Source of the DNA: CAYXDR01 sp046498185
Lineage (GTDB): Bacteria > Desulfobacterota > DSM-4660 > Desulfatiglandales > Desulfatiglandaceae
Assembly: GCA_046498185.1 (NCBI GenBank)
Contig: JAWOBE010000104.1
Coordinates: forward strand, 1 to 25,747
Direction: 5' to 3'
DNA: 25,747 nucleotides
This document shows, piece by piece, positions 8,583-16,418 of the stretch. Position 1 is the stretch's first letter. Every line of letters begins with the position of its first letter. Made by a program: the position numbers and the translations under genes. The notes under the pieces were generated by a model. It was not told the DNA's origin. It made no database searches and saw nothing but the letters and a program-made list of their open reading frames with translations.

Positions 8583-9086
8583 TTACCTCTCTTTCAAGCC
8601 GCTTTTGTCGCTAAAGTAAGGGATAAGCCTGCGATAAGTTTTTTCAATATGTTCAGGAATCACCCGCACATCCCCGAGCACAGTCATGAAATTTGTATCT
8701 CCGTTCCATCTCGGCACAACGTGGAAATGGGCATGGTCCGCGATACCTGCGCCAGCCACTCTGCCCAGGTTCATTCCAATGTTAAAACCCTCCGGATGGA
8801 TCTCCGCTCTCAAAATTTCGGTGACATACCGCACCATTGACATCAATGCCAGAAGCTCGCTGTCCTTCAGCGCGCTCAGATCCGACTCGTGGCGGCATGG
8901 CGCCACCAAAATGTGGCCGTTCACGTAAGGATAGCGGTTCATCAAAACCACTACGTCGTTGTCTACATGGAGAATCAAACGTGACTCGTCTTCGCTTCGA
9001 TCCTCACCAGGGCAGAATATGCAGCCTGAAAATTCCTGATCGGAGGCGATATAATCCATCCTCCAAGGTGCCCATAATGGTTTCAT
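8583..9086 (-). CDS. HIT-family nucleotide hydrolase/phosphorylase
   Basis: Histidine-triad enzymes hydrolyse or transfer nucleoside phosphate bonds, for example in AMP-lysine, ADP or Ap4A. The triad is HAHFHVV with His118, His120 and His122. A CxxC (Cys22, Cys25) near the N-terminus follows the WAPWRMDYI segment that opens the Ap4A-phosphorylase-like HIT subgroup. The product is 167 residues. I chose the ATG at 9086, behind GAGGAGG, over an upstream TTG (9098), because MKPLWAPWRM is the usual beginning of this subgroup. The metallophosphoesterase stop is eight bases upstream and lapA begins three bases after the stop, so the three genes form a tight operon. The natural substrate cannot be told from the sequence. 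Confidence 0.92.
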   Translation of the reverse strand: MKPLWAPWRMDYIASDQEFSGCIFCPGEDRSEDESRLILHVDNDVVVLMNRYPYVNGHILVAPCRHESDLSALKDSELLALMSMVRYVTEILRAEIHPEGFNIGMNLGRVAGAGIADHAHFHVVPRWNGDTNFMTVLGDVRVIPEHIEKTYRRLIPYFSDKSGLKER

Positions 9087-9094
9087 GCTCCTCC

Positions 9095-9577
9095 TCAAAC
9101 ACTTATTATACGACCCGTAACACCGTTATCCGCAAATTCGAGCCGGCCGACCGTATTCCGCCCGTTACGGACCGGTCCGGTCGCGGTTCCCGGGTTGAAA
9201 AATCTCACCCCGTGTTTGACATGGTCGATCGGAATGTGTGAATGTCCGTAGACAATCAGGTCCACCTGATAGAAATCCTTGAGTATTCGTTCTTCGAGCC
9301 CCTCGGGTGCCCCCCCACCATGGGTCAGGCCCACCGACACGCCTTCTATATCTATAACCTTATGAGAAGGGAGCATCTCCCGTACGCCGGGAGAATCCAT
9401 GTTGCCGTGCACGCCGTGAAAGGCCTTCTGCCGCATGAAATGCACGACGTCTTCGCATATAACATCGCCGGCATGGAGCACGATGTCAGCATCGATGACA
9501 AATCTTTTCCACAGTTCTTCAAAACAAACTGTCACCCTATTAAGGTGCGTATCGGACAACACGGCTACTCTGGTCAA
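9095..9577 (-). CDS. YfcE/MJ0936-type calcineurin-like metallophosphoesterase
   Basis: A small cytosolic phosphodiesterase fold binding two divalent metals. The five family blocks are present: SDTH (8-11), HAGD (35-38), HGN (57-59), THGG (85-88) and GHSH (111-114). The product is 160 residues from the chosen start, a TTG at 9577 preceded by GGAGG with an eight-base gap; MTRVAVLSDTH then matches where these proteins usually begin. The same frame stays open to another TTG at 9622, which would add 15 residues of no recognisable character. It heads the operon leading to the HIT gene and lapA, and a candidate promoter lies at 9683-9710. Substrate unknown; members act in vitro on generic phosphodiesters. 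Confidence 0.9.
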   Translation of the reverse strand: MTRVAVLSDTHLNRVTVCFEELWKRFVIDADIVLHAGDVICEDVVHFMRQKAFHGVHGNMDSPGVREMLPSHKVIDIEGVSVGLTHGGGAPEGLEERILKDFYQVDLIVYGHSHIPIDHVKHGVRFFNPGTATGPVRNGRNTVGRLEFADNGVTGRIISV

Positions 9578-9637
9578 TGGATCGACCTCCGCATTTTTTA
9601 CATGATGTCCAGGGCTCTTCAAATTTCCCCGGCGCCG

Positions 9638-9665
9638 GCCTGCCGGCGCAAACCCGCCTGCAGGC
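9638..9665. repeat. GC-rich hairpin in the leader of the metallophosphoesterase operon
   Basis: GCCTGCCGGCG (9638-9648) and CGCCTGCAGGC (9655-9665) are complementary at 10 of 11 positions with a six-base loop. There is no T-run after it in either direction. It could be a REP-like palindrome or a leader structure. Confidence 0.5.
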
Positions 9666-9682
9666 TGGATTAAAGATCTTCA

Positions 9683-9710
9683 AGTATAGCAGCCACATGA
9701 GAAAATACAA
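9683..9710 (-). promoter_or_regulatory. Candidate promoter for the metallophosphoesterase-HIT-lapA operon
   Basis: Minus strand: TTGTAT (9705-9710, 3/6), a 16-base spacer and TATACT (9683-9688, 5/6). The predicted start near 9676 puts the hairpin at 9638-9665 inside a leader of about 100 nt. Confidence 0.4.
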
Positions 9711-9774
9711 GGACTAATGAGATCTGAAGCGGGGTTCCCCGTCGGTGTCGGAAGTTGTCCCGCCAACCAAGATC

Positions 9775-9833
9775 GCGGATGCAATCCGCTCCCACAGATC
9801 GATAGGTCGGGATTCAATCCCGACATTGTCGGG
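9775..9833. repeat. REP-like cluster of short perfect hairpins
   Basis: Three hairpins can be read. GCGGAT-GCA-ATCCGC is at 9775-9789. GTCGGGATT-C-AATCCCGAC is at 9806-9824. CCCGAC-ATT-GTCGGG is at 9819-9833 and shares its left arm with the previous one, so the two are mutually exclusive. The cluster lies in the 408-bp gap (9578-9985) between a minus-strand and a plus-strand gene. A little upstream, 9740-9770 resembles the core of the MITE-like elements found elsewhere in the window. The rest of the gap shows no gene; a weak TTGACG/TATTCA pair (9901-9929) may serve the next gene. Confidence 0.55.
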
Positions 9834-9985
9834 CATGCGATGAAACGGTCTTGCCCGAACCAATCATCCTCACCGGAATTCCAGTGATCTGTTTACTGGA
9901 TTGACGCGGGTGGCGCCGTTTAGTATTCAAAAGGCGTAAACCGTACTGGTATTCTTTTCTATATCCGGATAGCTGGGGAAGTGTT

Positions 9986-10474
9986 ATGCCTATTTATGAA
10001 TTCTACTGCAGCGAATGCAACACGATTTATAATTTTTATTCAAAAAGCATTGACACAAGGACCCGGCCTAAGTGTCCGGTATGCCGCGACCGCATCCTCG
10101 AACGCAGGGTCTCATTGTTTTCGACGACCCGTAACAAAAACAACGAAGACGACATCTCCACCCCTGATTTCGACGATCAGAAAATCGAGCGGGCGATGGA
10201 AATACTGGCCGGCGAGGCTGAACGAATAGACGAAGAAAACCCGAAACAGGCGGCGGACCTGCTTAGAAAATTGAGCGATATGACAGGCCTCAAATTGAAC
10301 CCCGGAATGGAGGAAGCCCTGCAAAGAATAGAAAACGGTGAGGATCCGGAGCAGATAGAAAACGAGATGGGTGATATTTTCGAGGAAGAAGACCCGTTCG
10401 AATTGAAGGATAAAGGCTCAAAGCTCCGATCTCCCAAGCCGCCCCGTGTCGATGAAACTTTGTATGAATTATAG
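9986..10474 (+). CDS. FmdB-family zinc-ribbon protein with acidic C-terminal extension
   Basis: The first 40 residues form an FmdB-type zinc ribbon that opens with MPIYEFYC, with Cys8, Cys11, Cys30 and Cys33. The remaining 120 residues are mostly helical and strongly acidic; the stretch from about 110 to 137 is rich in Glu and Asp. Total length is 162. FmdB was first proposed to regulate formamidase/amidase genes, but most homologues have no proven role. GGGGAAG sits five bases before the ATG. The gene is alone on the plus strand and ends four bases before the convergent UPF0280 gene, leaving no room for a normal terminator. Family assignment is firm, function is not. Confidence 0.85.
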   Translation: MPIYEFYCSECNTIYNFYSKSIDTRTRPKCPVCRDRILERRVSLFSTTRNKNNEDDISTPDFDDQKIERAMEILAGEAERIDEENPKQAADLLRKLSDMTGLKLNPGMEEALQRIENGEDPEQIENEMGDIFEEEDPFELKDKGSKLRSPKPPRVDETLYEL

Positions 10475-10478
10475 AAAT

Positions 10479-11207
10479 TTACAGAGAAACCAAATCGATC
10501 TCCCCCCAGGCCGCCATCTGAGAGCCTGCTATTATTACGCCGCCGGCAACTCCCTCGAACCCGCTCATCGATTCCGCGGCCCTCTTTAGATCACGCGGCC
10601 CTGATACCAGGTTTCCGAGGGCTGTGGCTGCGGCATCCGCCAGCGCAGTGGAGCGGGAAACGATGCATGCCGCATCGGCTCTTCCCCTGCTCAGGGAATG
10701 CCCCACACGGCCTGAGGAACAACACACACCGAGAGGGGTTGCGTCGGGAAGGATGCGAATCCCCACGCGCCCACTCAAAGGAGAATCCCCGGCCAGCACG
10801 GCGGCTGTAACCGGACGGTCCGTTTTGATGTATATGTCTCCGCCGTTTTCGACGATCACCTGTCCGCTGTGACAGAGAAGCCCAAACCCCACATATTCCG
10901 CCACGGCCCCGGCGACCGCCGCCATAGGGCCGACACCGGCCCGACAGCCCGCCGAAATCATTTCGGCGATAAGCGCCGGAGCTGTGGGGTCTGCACACCA
11001 CGGCTCCAAGGTAGTCGCAAAAGAGGGATTCCGTTCGATATATTTCTCAATTTGAAGCCTTCCTTCTTGAACCAACGCGGCGGCTTCCTTTTCCAGCTTG
11101 CGTTCGGCGCGAACGAGAAGGTCGGTCTGGCGGATACGTATCCGGAAACATTCGAGTCCTCCGCCCCGGATACGTTCCCTGTAATTTTCAGGACTGAATT
11201 GCGTCAT
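10479..11207 (-). CDS. UPF0280 family protein (ApbE-like fold, function unknown)
   Basis: A 242-residue protein with the UPF0280 hallmarks: GVGPMAAVAGAVAE (about 91-104) and the ENGGDIYI strand (120-127), followed by a Gly-rich core. The family is related in fold to ApbE flavin transferases but has no settled activity. No signal peptide is visible, so it is probably cytosolic. Its ATG overlaps the recD2 stop as ATGA, so it should be translated by coupled re-initiation after the helicase. Apparently complete. Confidence 0.85.
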   Translation of the reverse strand: MTQFSPENYRERIRGGGLECFRIRIRQTDLLVRAERKLEKEAAALVQEGRLQIEKYIERNPSFATTLEPWCADPTAPALIAEMISAGCRAGVGPMAAVAGAVAEYVGFGLLCHSGQVIVENGGDIYIKTDRPVTAAVLAGDSPLSGRVGIRILPDATPLGVCCSSGRVGHSLSRGRADAACIVSRSTALADAAATALGNLVSGPRDLKRAAESMSGFEGVAGGVIIAGSQMAAWGEIDLVSL

Positions 11208-13453
11208 GCATCCACCACCGCCGAATCAGCGCAGGCCTTTTTGAGCCTCGCACCGAGGGAAGTGAATCGTCTCCGTATACGGTCGTTTGAAACAGCCGCC
11301 CCCAACGCGCGCTTTGTGCCCACGATCACGACAAGCCTCCGCGCCCTGGTCACGGCTGTGTAGAGAAGATTCCGTTGAAGCATGATGTGGTGTTCCTCAA
11401 GGACGGGAAAAACCACAACCGGGTATTCGGACCCCTGGGACTTGTGGACGGAAGAAGCATATGCCAGGGCCAAGCTGTCCATGTCGGCAAAATCGTAGGG
11501 AACGGCTCTTCCGTCGAAGACAACCCTGCATCGCCGCATCCTTGCATCGATCGAGTCGATCCTGCCTATATCCCCGTTAAAAACTTCTTTTTCATAATCG
11601 TTCCGGATCTGCATGATCTTGTCCCCGACGCAGAACCTGACCTGCCCGCGCACAATCCCTTCCCGTGACGGGTTCAAAGTTTTCTGGAGTTCAAGGTTCA
11701 GGTTACTCGTACCTGCGATCCCCCGATGCATAGGAGACAACACCTGAATGTCGCCCACCGGTTCAAAGCCGAACCGACGGGGGATTCTGACCTTCACCAG
11801 CTCTTTTATTATACTGAGGACTACGGAAGGGTCCCCCTTTTCAATAAAAAAGAAATCCGGCTCCTCCCCCGCCTTCGCTCCCCATAACGGCATCTTCCCT
11901 GTATTTATCCTGTGAGCGTTGACGACGATCATGCTGCGCCTGGCCTGCCGGAAAATTTCCGTAAGGGAAACCACGGGGACCGCTTTCGACGATATGACAT
12001 CCCGCAGCATATTGCCGGCCCCTACCGAAGGCAACTGGTTCACGTCACCTACCAATATCAACCTTGCGCCGGGCTTCACCGCGGACATCAACCGGTCCAT
12101 AAGCAGTACATCCACCATGGAAGCTTCATCCACGATGATCACGCCGAAATCAAGCGGCCGGCTTTCGTTGCGCTGAAACCCACCGATACCAGGGTTGTAT
12201 TCAAGCAGCCGGTGAATTGTCTTTGCCTCGCAACCGGTTGTTTCACGCATCCGCCTGGCCGCCCGCCCGGTGGGTGCGCTGAGGGCCACTCCAATGCGCT
12301 CACGTTTAAAGATCTCGATCAACCCTGTTATGAGAGTCGTCTTACCGGTCCCGGGGCCTCCGGTAATTACCGTCACCTTGTTTTCGAGCGCTGAGCGCAG
12401 GGCCGCAATCTGCCCTGCATCCGGGGTTATTGACAGCCCTTTGCGGACCCATTCCACGGCTTCATGCGCATTGATCCGGCCGGCGTATGCATTGGTTCGA
12501 AGGGCTGTCGACAGCCGCAAGGCTATATTTTTTTCGGCATCGTGGAACCGTTTAAGAAACACGGCTCTGCCATCCGGACCTTCCCGGCCAGCCGGGTCGA
12601 TCTCAACAATCAACCTGTCGGAAGCTGCAAGCCTTTCGACGGCATCGGACACGGCTCCGGCAGGCATAGCCATCTGCCCGGAACAGGTTCTGATCACCCG
12701 ATCCAAAGGCAGATAACAATGCCCGTCGTCAGCTGAACCCTCCATCATATGAAGCACACCCGCCTGCAACCGGGCAGGCGAATCTTCCGGCACACCCAAC
12801 CTGCGGGCGATTTTATCGGCGGTCAAAAACCCGATGCCGGATATATCCATACTCAATCGGTAGGGGTTCTCCATCAACAATCTAAGAGCCCCTTTACCGT
12901 AGCAACGCCAGATCTTCCATGCATGGCCGATGCTTACACCATGGCTCTGCAGGAAAAGCATAACGTCCCTGACTTCTTTACGTGAGTTCCATGCCTCGGT
13001 TATCCGCGCAGCGCGCTTTGGCCCTATTCCTTCCACTTCGCAGAGCCGCGCCGGCTCTTTTTCAATGATGTCTATCGCCTCCCTGCCGAAAGCCCCGACG
13101 ATTTTTTTTGCCATCGCCGGCCCTATGCCGTCTACGAAACCGGTAATGAACTTCTCGATTCCTGCCTTCGTGACCGGTGCAACGGGCTCCCAGCGCGAAA
13201 CGTTGAACTGAACCCCGTAGACGCGATCTACAACCCATCTGCCCCACAGGTTTAAAACCTGACCCGGATGTACTTCACCAAGCTCGCCTTTCACATTGAA
13301 TGTGCCTCGACGCTCGGTGGAACGTACCCCGGCCACAACGAATCCACTGACGTGGTCCATATATCGGACATTCTCGACGACAACTTCCAGCCTTTCTTCA
13401 CCGGATCCACCGGCCGTTGCAGAACCGGCCCTGGTAAAAGCCGGATAATTCAT
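11204..13453 (-). CDS. recD2: RecD2-type (RecD/TraA family) superfamily-1 DNA helicase
   Basis: A 749-residue 5'-3' DNA helicase of the RecBC-independent RecD2 type. The N-terminal OB-like domain (about 20-95) is followed by helix-hairpin-helix units (VDGIGPAMAKKIV, EGIGPKRAARI, SGIGFLTADKIAR, about 107-218). The helicase core has Walker A GGPGTGKTT (365-373), DEAS (442-445), GDVNQLPSVGAG (469-480), SVHKSQGSEY (668-677) and YTAVTRARR (698-706). The frame is open upstream to 13621, but I chose ATG 13453, which overlaps the patatin stop as ATGA. The 56 extra upstream residues overlap the phospholipase gene and look non-conserved. No recB or recC is visible, consistent with RecD2. It is linked by ATGA overlaps to genes on both sides. 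Confidence 0.93.
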   Translation of the reverse strand: MNYPAFTRAGSATAGGSGEERLEVVVENVRYMDHVSGFVVAGVRSTERRGTFNVKGELGEVHPGQVLNLWGRWVVDRVYGVQFNVSRWEPVAPVTKAGIEKFITGFVDGIGPAMAKKIVGAFGREAIDIIEKEPARLCEVEGIGPKRAARITEAWNSRKEVRDVMLFLQSHGVSIGHAWKIWRCYGKGALRLLMENPYRLSMDISGIGFLTADKIARRLGVPEDSPARLQAGVLHMMEGSADDGHCYLPLDRVIRTCSGQMAMPAGAVSDAVERLAASDRLIVEIDPAGREGPDGRAVFLKRFHDAEKNIALRLSTALRTNAYAGRINAHEAVEWVRKGLSITPDAGQIAALRSALENKVTVITGGPGTGKTTLITGLIEIFKRERIGVALSAPTGRAARRMRETTGCEAKTIHRLLEYNPGIGGFQRNESRPLDFGVIIVDEASMVDVLLMDRLMSAVKPGARLILVGDVNQLPSVGAGNMLRDVISSKAVPVVSLTEIFRQARRSMIVVNAHRINTGKMPLWGAKAGEEPDFFFIEKGDPSVVLSIIKELVKVRIPRRFGFEPVGDIQVLSPMHRGIAGTSNLNLELQKTLNPSREGIVRGQVRFCVGDKIMQIRNDYEKEVFNGDIGRIDSIDARMRRCRVVFDGRAVPYDFADMDSLALAYASSVHKSQGSEYPVVVFPVLEEHHIMLQRNLLYTAVTRARRLVVIVGTKRALGAAVSNDRIRRRFTSLGARLKKACADSAVVDA

Positions 13454-14400
13454 CCCGCAGCCCGCCTTTCTCTGTTGATCCGCCTCCTGCCCCTTAACAG
13501 CTCTAGGAAATTGATCCATCGCCGGCCGCCGGCCGCCGCCGGACATATAACTTGCATCTGTGCGGCCGCCGCTTCCTCTCCCGCGGCTATCATTTCTTCC
13601 GCTTTCGTGAAAGCCGCCCACCCCAGCGTTCCAACACCCGGCCGTATCACGATATCGGCATTCATCAACTCGTATTCGGTCAACCGGTGCGCCATGATAT
13701 CGCTCGCCCTGTAGTAAACGCTGAGGGCGCTTCGAAGCTCCTTTCCCAGGAATATGTCGTGACCCACATCAACGGCTATTACCAGGTCAGCGCCTTTGTC
13801 CCTCACCGCCGATGCCGGCACCAGGCATATGATTCCGCCGTCTGAAAGCAGCATGTCTCCATCTTTTAAAGGCTCCACCGCGCCTGGAACCGCACAGCTT
13901 GCGACTATCGCCTGCCGGAGGGATCCTCTGTCGAAGATGACTTGATCACCGCTCACCAGGTCGGTTGCAATCGCACTGAATGGAATTCTGGTATCCTCGA
14001 AACCGATGTCCGGGATGAAATATTCGATCACCGGCCTGAATTCTTCCTGCGAGAGCACTCCGGGCCTGAACAAGGCGTGCACCTCGCATAAACGTGAACG
14101 AACGTAACCATGGATTTTCCTGGCCAGGGCTTTTTCCTGCTCTAAATTTTCCCGCTCGATTGCACTCAGGACCGACTCCCTGAAAAGCGGGGAAGCCAGA
14201 AACTCCTTTGTGCGGACTTCCAGTTGCTTCGCTGAAAACCCGGCTGCATATGCCCCTCCTACAAGCGCACCCATACTGGTTCCGGTGATCAGATCGATCG
14301 GTACAGAACGGGATTCAAATATTTTTAGAACACCTATATGGGAAATTCCCCTTGCGCCCCCTCCACCGAGAGCTACTCCGACCCTAGGCTTCTTCCACAT
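13450..14400 (-). CDS. Patatin-like phospholipase (RssA/NTE-type serine hydrolase)
   Basis: A 316-residue acyl hydrolase of the bacterial patatin family. The oxyanion-hole motif GGGGARG is at 12-18, the nucleophile elbow GTSMG at 40-44 (Ser42), and the Asp of the Ser-Asp dyad in SDGG at 186-189 (Asp187). No signal peptide is apparent, so it is probably cytosolic or membrane-peripheral. I chose ATG 14400, with GAGGT eight bases upstream, because MWKKPRVGVALGGGG is a typical beginning; the frame is open to 14505 but adds a sequence without family character. The stop overlaps the recD2 ATG. The pairing with a helicase gene is conserved only by overlap here; a shared role is not shown. The lipid substrate is unknown. 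Confidence 0.92.
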   Translation of the reverse strand: MWKKPRVGVALGGGGARGISHIGVLKIFESRSVPIDLITGTSMGALVGGAYAAGFSAKQLEVRTKEFLASPLFRESVLSAIERENLEQEKALARKIHGYVRSRLCEVHALFRPGVLSQEEFRPVIEYFIPDIGFEDTRIPFSAIATDLVSGDQVIFDRGSLRQAIVASCAVPGAVEPLKDGDMLLSDGGIICLVPASAVRDKGADLVIAVDVGHDIFLGKELRSALSVYYRASDIMAHRLTEYELMNADIVIRPGVGTLGWAAFTKAEEMIAAGEEAAAAQMQVICPAAAGGRRWINFLELLRGRRRINRERRAAG

Positions 14401-14470
14401 CGTCCCGACCTCGAATTTTAAAGGATGAAAAAATTCCCCAAAAATAAATTCACAATAGCCTATTTTTTGA

Positions 14471-14560
14471 GGCGTCAAATAAGATGAGCTCGTAAAAAGT
14501 AGCATCCCTGCCTTATCGGGGTCGGGATCGGTATCGGGGTCGAAAACCTCGCCCGCCTCG
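14471..14560 (-). repeat. MITE-like element, copy A (one end plus arm; other end missing)
   Basis: It begins with GTCAAATAAGATGAGCTCG followed by TAAAAAGT, then the GCATCC/TTATCGG arm with five CGAYNN-type hexamers read on the minus strand, then a core matching that of copies B and E (GGGGTCGAAAA). The far end is lost near the 3' end of the transglycosylase gene. It fills most of the 180-bp gap between that gene and the patatin gene. Confidence 0.7.
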
Positions 14561-14580
14561 TTGTCGACCGAACAAGGGTC

Positions 14581-15216
14581 TCAAAACGGCCACAGACAAA
14601 ATCCTCTTCGACGGAATTCCGCTTCGCATGAAGCCAGCTGCCTCTGGTACGATCGTGATCGCACATGCACTTTGCGTGCAACATTGAGAAGCCATGTCTT
14701 ACCGGCGTAGCTCCTCCTGTTGTACCCACCGTGCCCTTCATGGTAAGCAAGATACATCCTGTAAGCGTCATCGGCGGCAATGCCGCATTTCACCTTGCTG
14801 ATGCCGCAATACCACCCGATGAAATCGATGGCGTCACCGAAATCGTTCCGGTCCGCCCCGCGGTTTCCAGTAGACCTTTTATACCAATCCCAGGTTGAAT
14901 CCAAGGCCTGCGCATAGCCATAGGCACTGGAGAGGCGGGGGCCGGGGAAGACCCACAGGCAGGTAGTCCTCGGAGGTTTTGCGCGGGCCCGGTACGAAGA
15001 TTCCTGGCGCATGATCGCCATCATAACATGAATCGGGACTCCCCACCTGCGCGATGAATCATGCGCCTCATCATACCAACCGCGGCGTTCCCGGAATATT
15101 CCACATATATCGTCCGGACTTTCAGGAGGTTCCCGGTAAGCGCAGCCAGGAGACAAAAAAACAATGCATAATAAAATCAATGAACAACGGAAAGTGTGTT
15201 TCAATGATGCGATCAT
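14581..15216 (-). CDS. Lipoprotein lytic transglycosylase (SLT domain)
   Basis: Cleaves the MurNAc-GlcNAc bond in peptidoglycan with formation of anhydro ends. From the chosen ATG (15216) the product is 211 residues with a lipoprotein signal ending in the lipobox LSPGC (Cys25). MMAIMRQESSY (65-75) carries the catalytic Glu72, followed by SSAYGYAQALDSTWDWY (96-112) and LAYHEGHGGY (156-165), the other SLT-family blocks. The frame is open upstream to 15333, but the lipobox signal decides the start. It resembles small proteobacterial SLT lipoproteins rather than the large Slt70. Downstream lies element A; upstream, about 127 bp away, is lpxR on the same strand. Confidence 0.87.
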   Translation of the reverse strand: MIASLKHTFRCSLILLCIVFLSPGCAYREPPESPDDICGIFRERRGWYDEAHDSSRRWGVPIHVMMAIMRQESSYRARAKPPRTTCLWVFPGPRLSSAYGYAQALDSTWDWYKRSTGNRGADRNDFGDAIDFIGWYCGISKVKCGIAADDAYRMYLAYHEGHGGYNRRSYAGKTWLLNVARKVHVRSRSYQRQLASCEAEFRRRGFCLWPF

Positions 15217-15342
15217 ATCCTGTGCTCTAGGTATTTCGTGACAGGAATTTATTATCAGGGGAAAAAATATAAAAGTCCGTAAACTCATTAACCAATAGCA
15301 GGTGGCCCAACCGGCATTTCCAGATAAGCGCACCGATTAGGT

Positions 15343-16395
15343 TTAAAATAAAAGTGAAAGTGTGACCGCGCCGTATTCCTGTTTTTCTTTCTGAGTATCA
15401 TATTCCCTGGTCTGACGTACATAGGCGCAGCTTATTTTATACCTGTGGATAATAATTCCAACTCCCATCATCATATTAACCACGAAACGTTTTTTCTTGA
15501 CGCTGTGGCTGTCCCGGAACGTATTGCCGTCCAGCAGGATGTCTCTCAGCACCGCCCGGGCGTCTACACCCGTAAAAAAATGCATTCCGAAGCGCCTGAA
15601 AACCGGGGAAAAAAGGGGATCGTTTTCATCCACCGGTGCATTGGTATCGGAGCCTGATCGAATCAGAAAAGTCCCGAAGTCATTGGGCAGGTTCCATCCA
15701 AACCTGAATTGCCCCCCGAAGTTGGCACCTGTAAATGAATTACCGAGAGAAAATCCCAGGTGCGGAATAAAATCATAGGAAAAGCCTTCCAGGCCCATGG
15801 ATCGAAGCACTTTCCATTTCCGTTCGTAAAATACGTTCAGTATGGGTTCATCGTTAAGTTGATTGTCCCACCCCCTGGGTTCGGCGCTATCGATCCATTC
15901 ATGCCAGGTTTTCTGTACTTCCTCGGCGTAGGAGTGAGGCCCCAAAATTCCCAGATCGATTTCAAGCGTGTCCATTCGCCTGCTGTTCTTACTGTGAAAC
16001 CCCACGGCAAGATAGGTGATCCCGGCATACGGACGCTGATCCATGATCAGGTCGGTCCGCTCAAGATCCTCAGGCGCGTACATGTTCTGACCGATGGAAA
16101 TCGAAACGTTCCTCATGAATCCAGGCTCGCGTACAAAAGGGAGATGTTCTATGATACGATGACCCCATTCCGGTATATGGGGGTTTTCGCGGTAATTCCT
16201 GAGATCATGGGATATCCAGATAAATTTGATACCGTTCGTGTATTCCCGGTCCGTTCCGGTAAAGACGTCATTTTCCAGGTAAAAGGTGAAGGTACTGTAA
16301 TCGCCGAGGCTCTTTTCGGCAAAAGAAAAGCCGGGGAAAAACAAGATCAAACCAATAAAAAAATAAATCGGTAATTTTTTTATCAAACCAAGCAT
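15343..16395 (-). CDS. lpxR: Outer-membrane lipid A deacylase, LpxR family (DUF2219)
   Basis: LpxR is an outer-membrane beta-barrel that removes the 3'-acyloxyacyl chain of lipid A. The 350-residue product has a signal peptide ending FSFA (26) and then the family blocks: YLENDVF (39-45, the Asn-Asp pair implicated in metal binding and catalysis), TDREYTNG (48-55), RPYAG (121-125), and GPHSYAEEVQKTWHEW (152-167) with Gln161 and His165 at the expected catalytic positions. The last residues, VTLSLLF, make a typical barrel-closing strand ending in Phe. I chose ATG 16395 because the signal peptide follows directly; the open frame extends to 16464. The ribosome-binding site is weak (AAAAGG close to the ATG). 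It is divergent from the DUF6485 gene with a 23-bp spacer. Confidence 0.88.
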   Translation of the reverse strand: MLGLIKKLPIYFFIGLILFFPGFSFAEKSLGDYSTFTFYLENDVFTGTDREYTNGIKFIWISHDLRNYRENPHIPEWGHRIIEHLPFVREPGFMRNVSISIGQNMYAPEDLERTDLIMDQRPYAGITYLAVGFHSKNSRRMDTLEIDLGILGPHSYAEEVQKTWHEWIDSAEPRGWDNQLNDEPILNVFYERKWKVLRSMGLEGFSYDFIPHLGFSLGNSFTGANFGGQFRFGWNLPNDFGTFLIRSGSDTNAPVDENDPLFSPVFRRFGMHFFTGVDARAVLRDILLDGNTFRDSHSVKKKRFVVNMMMGVGIIIHRYKISCAYVRQTREYDTQKEKQEYGAVTLSLLF

Positions 16396-16418
16396 CCTTT
16401 TCTTGAAAGGAGTCACTG

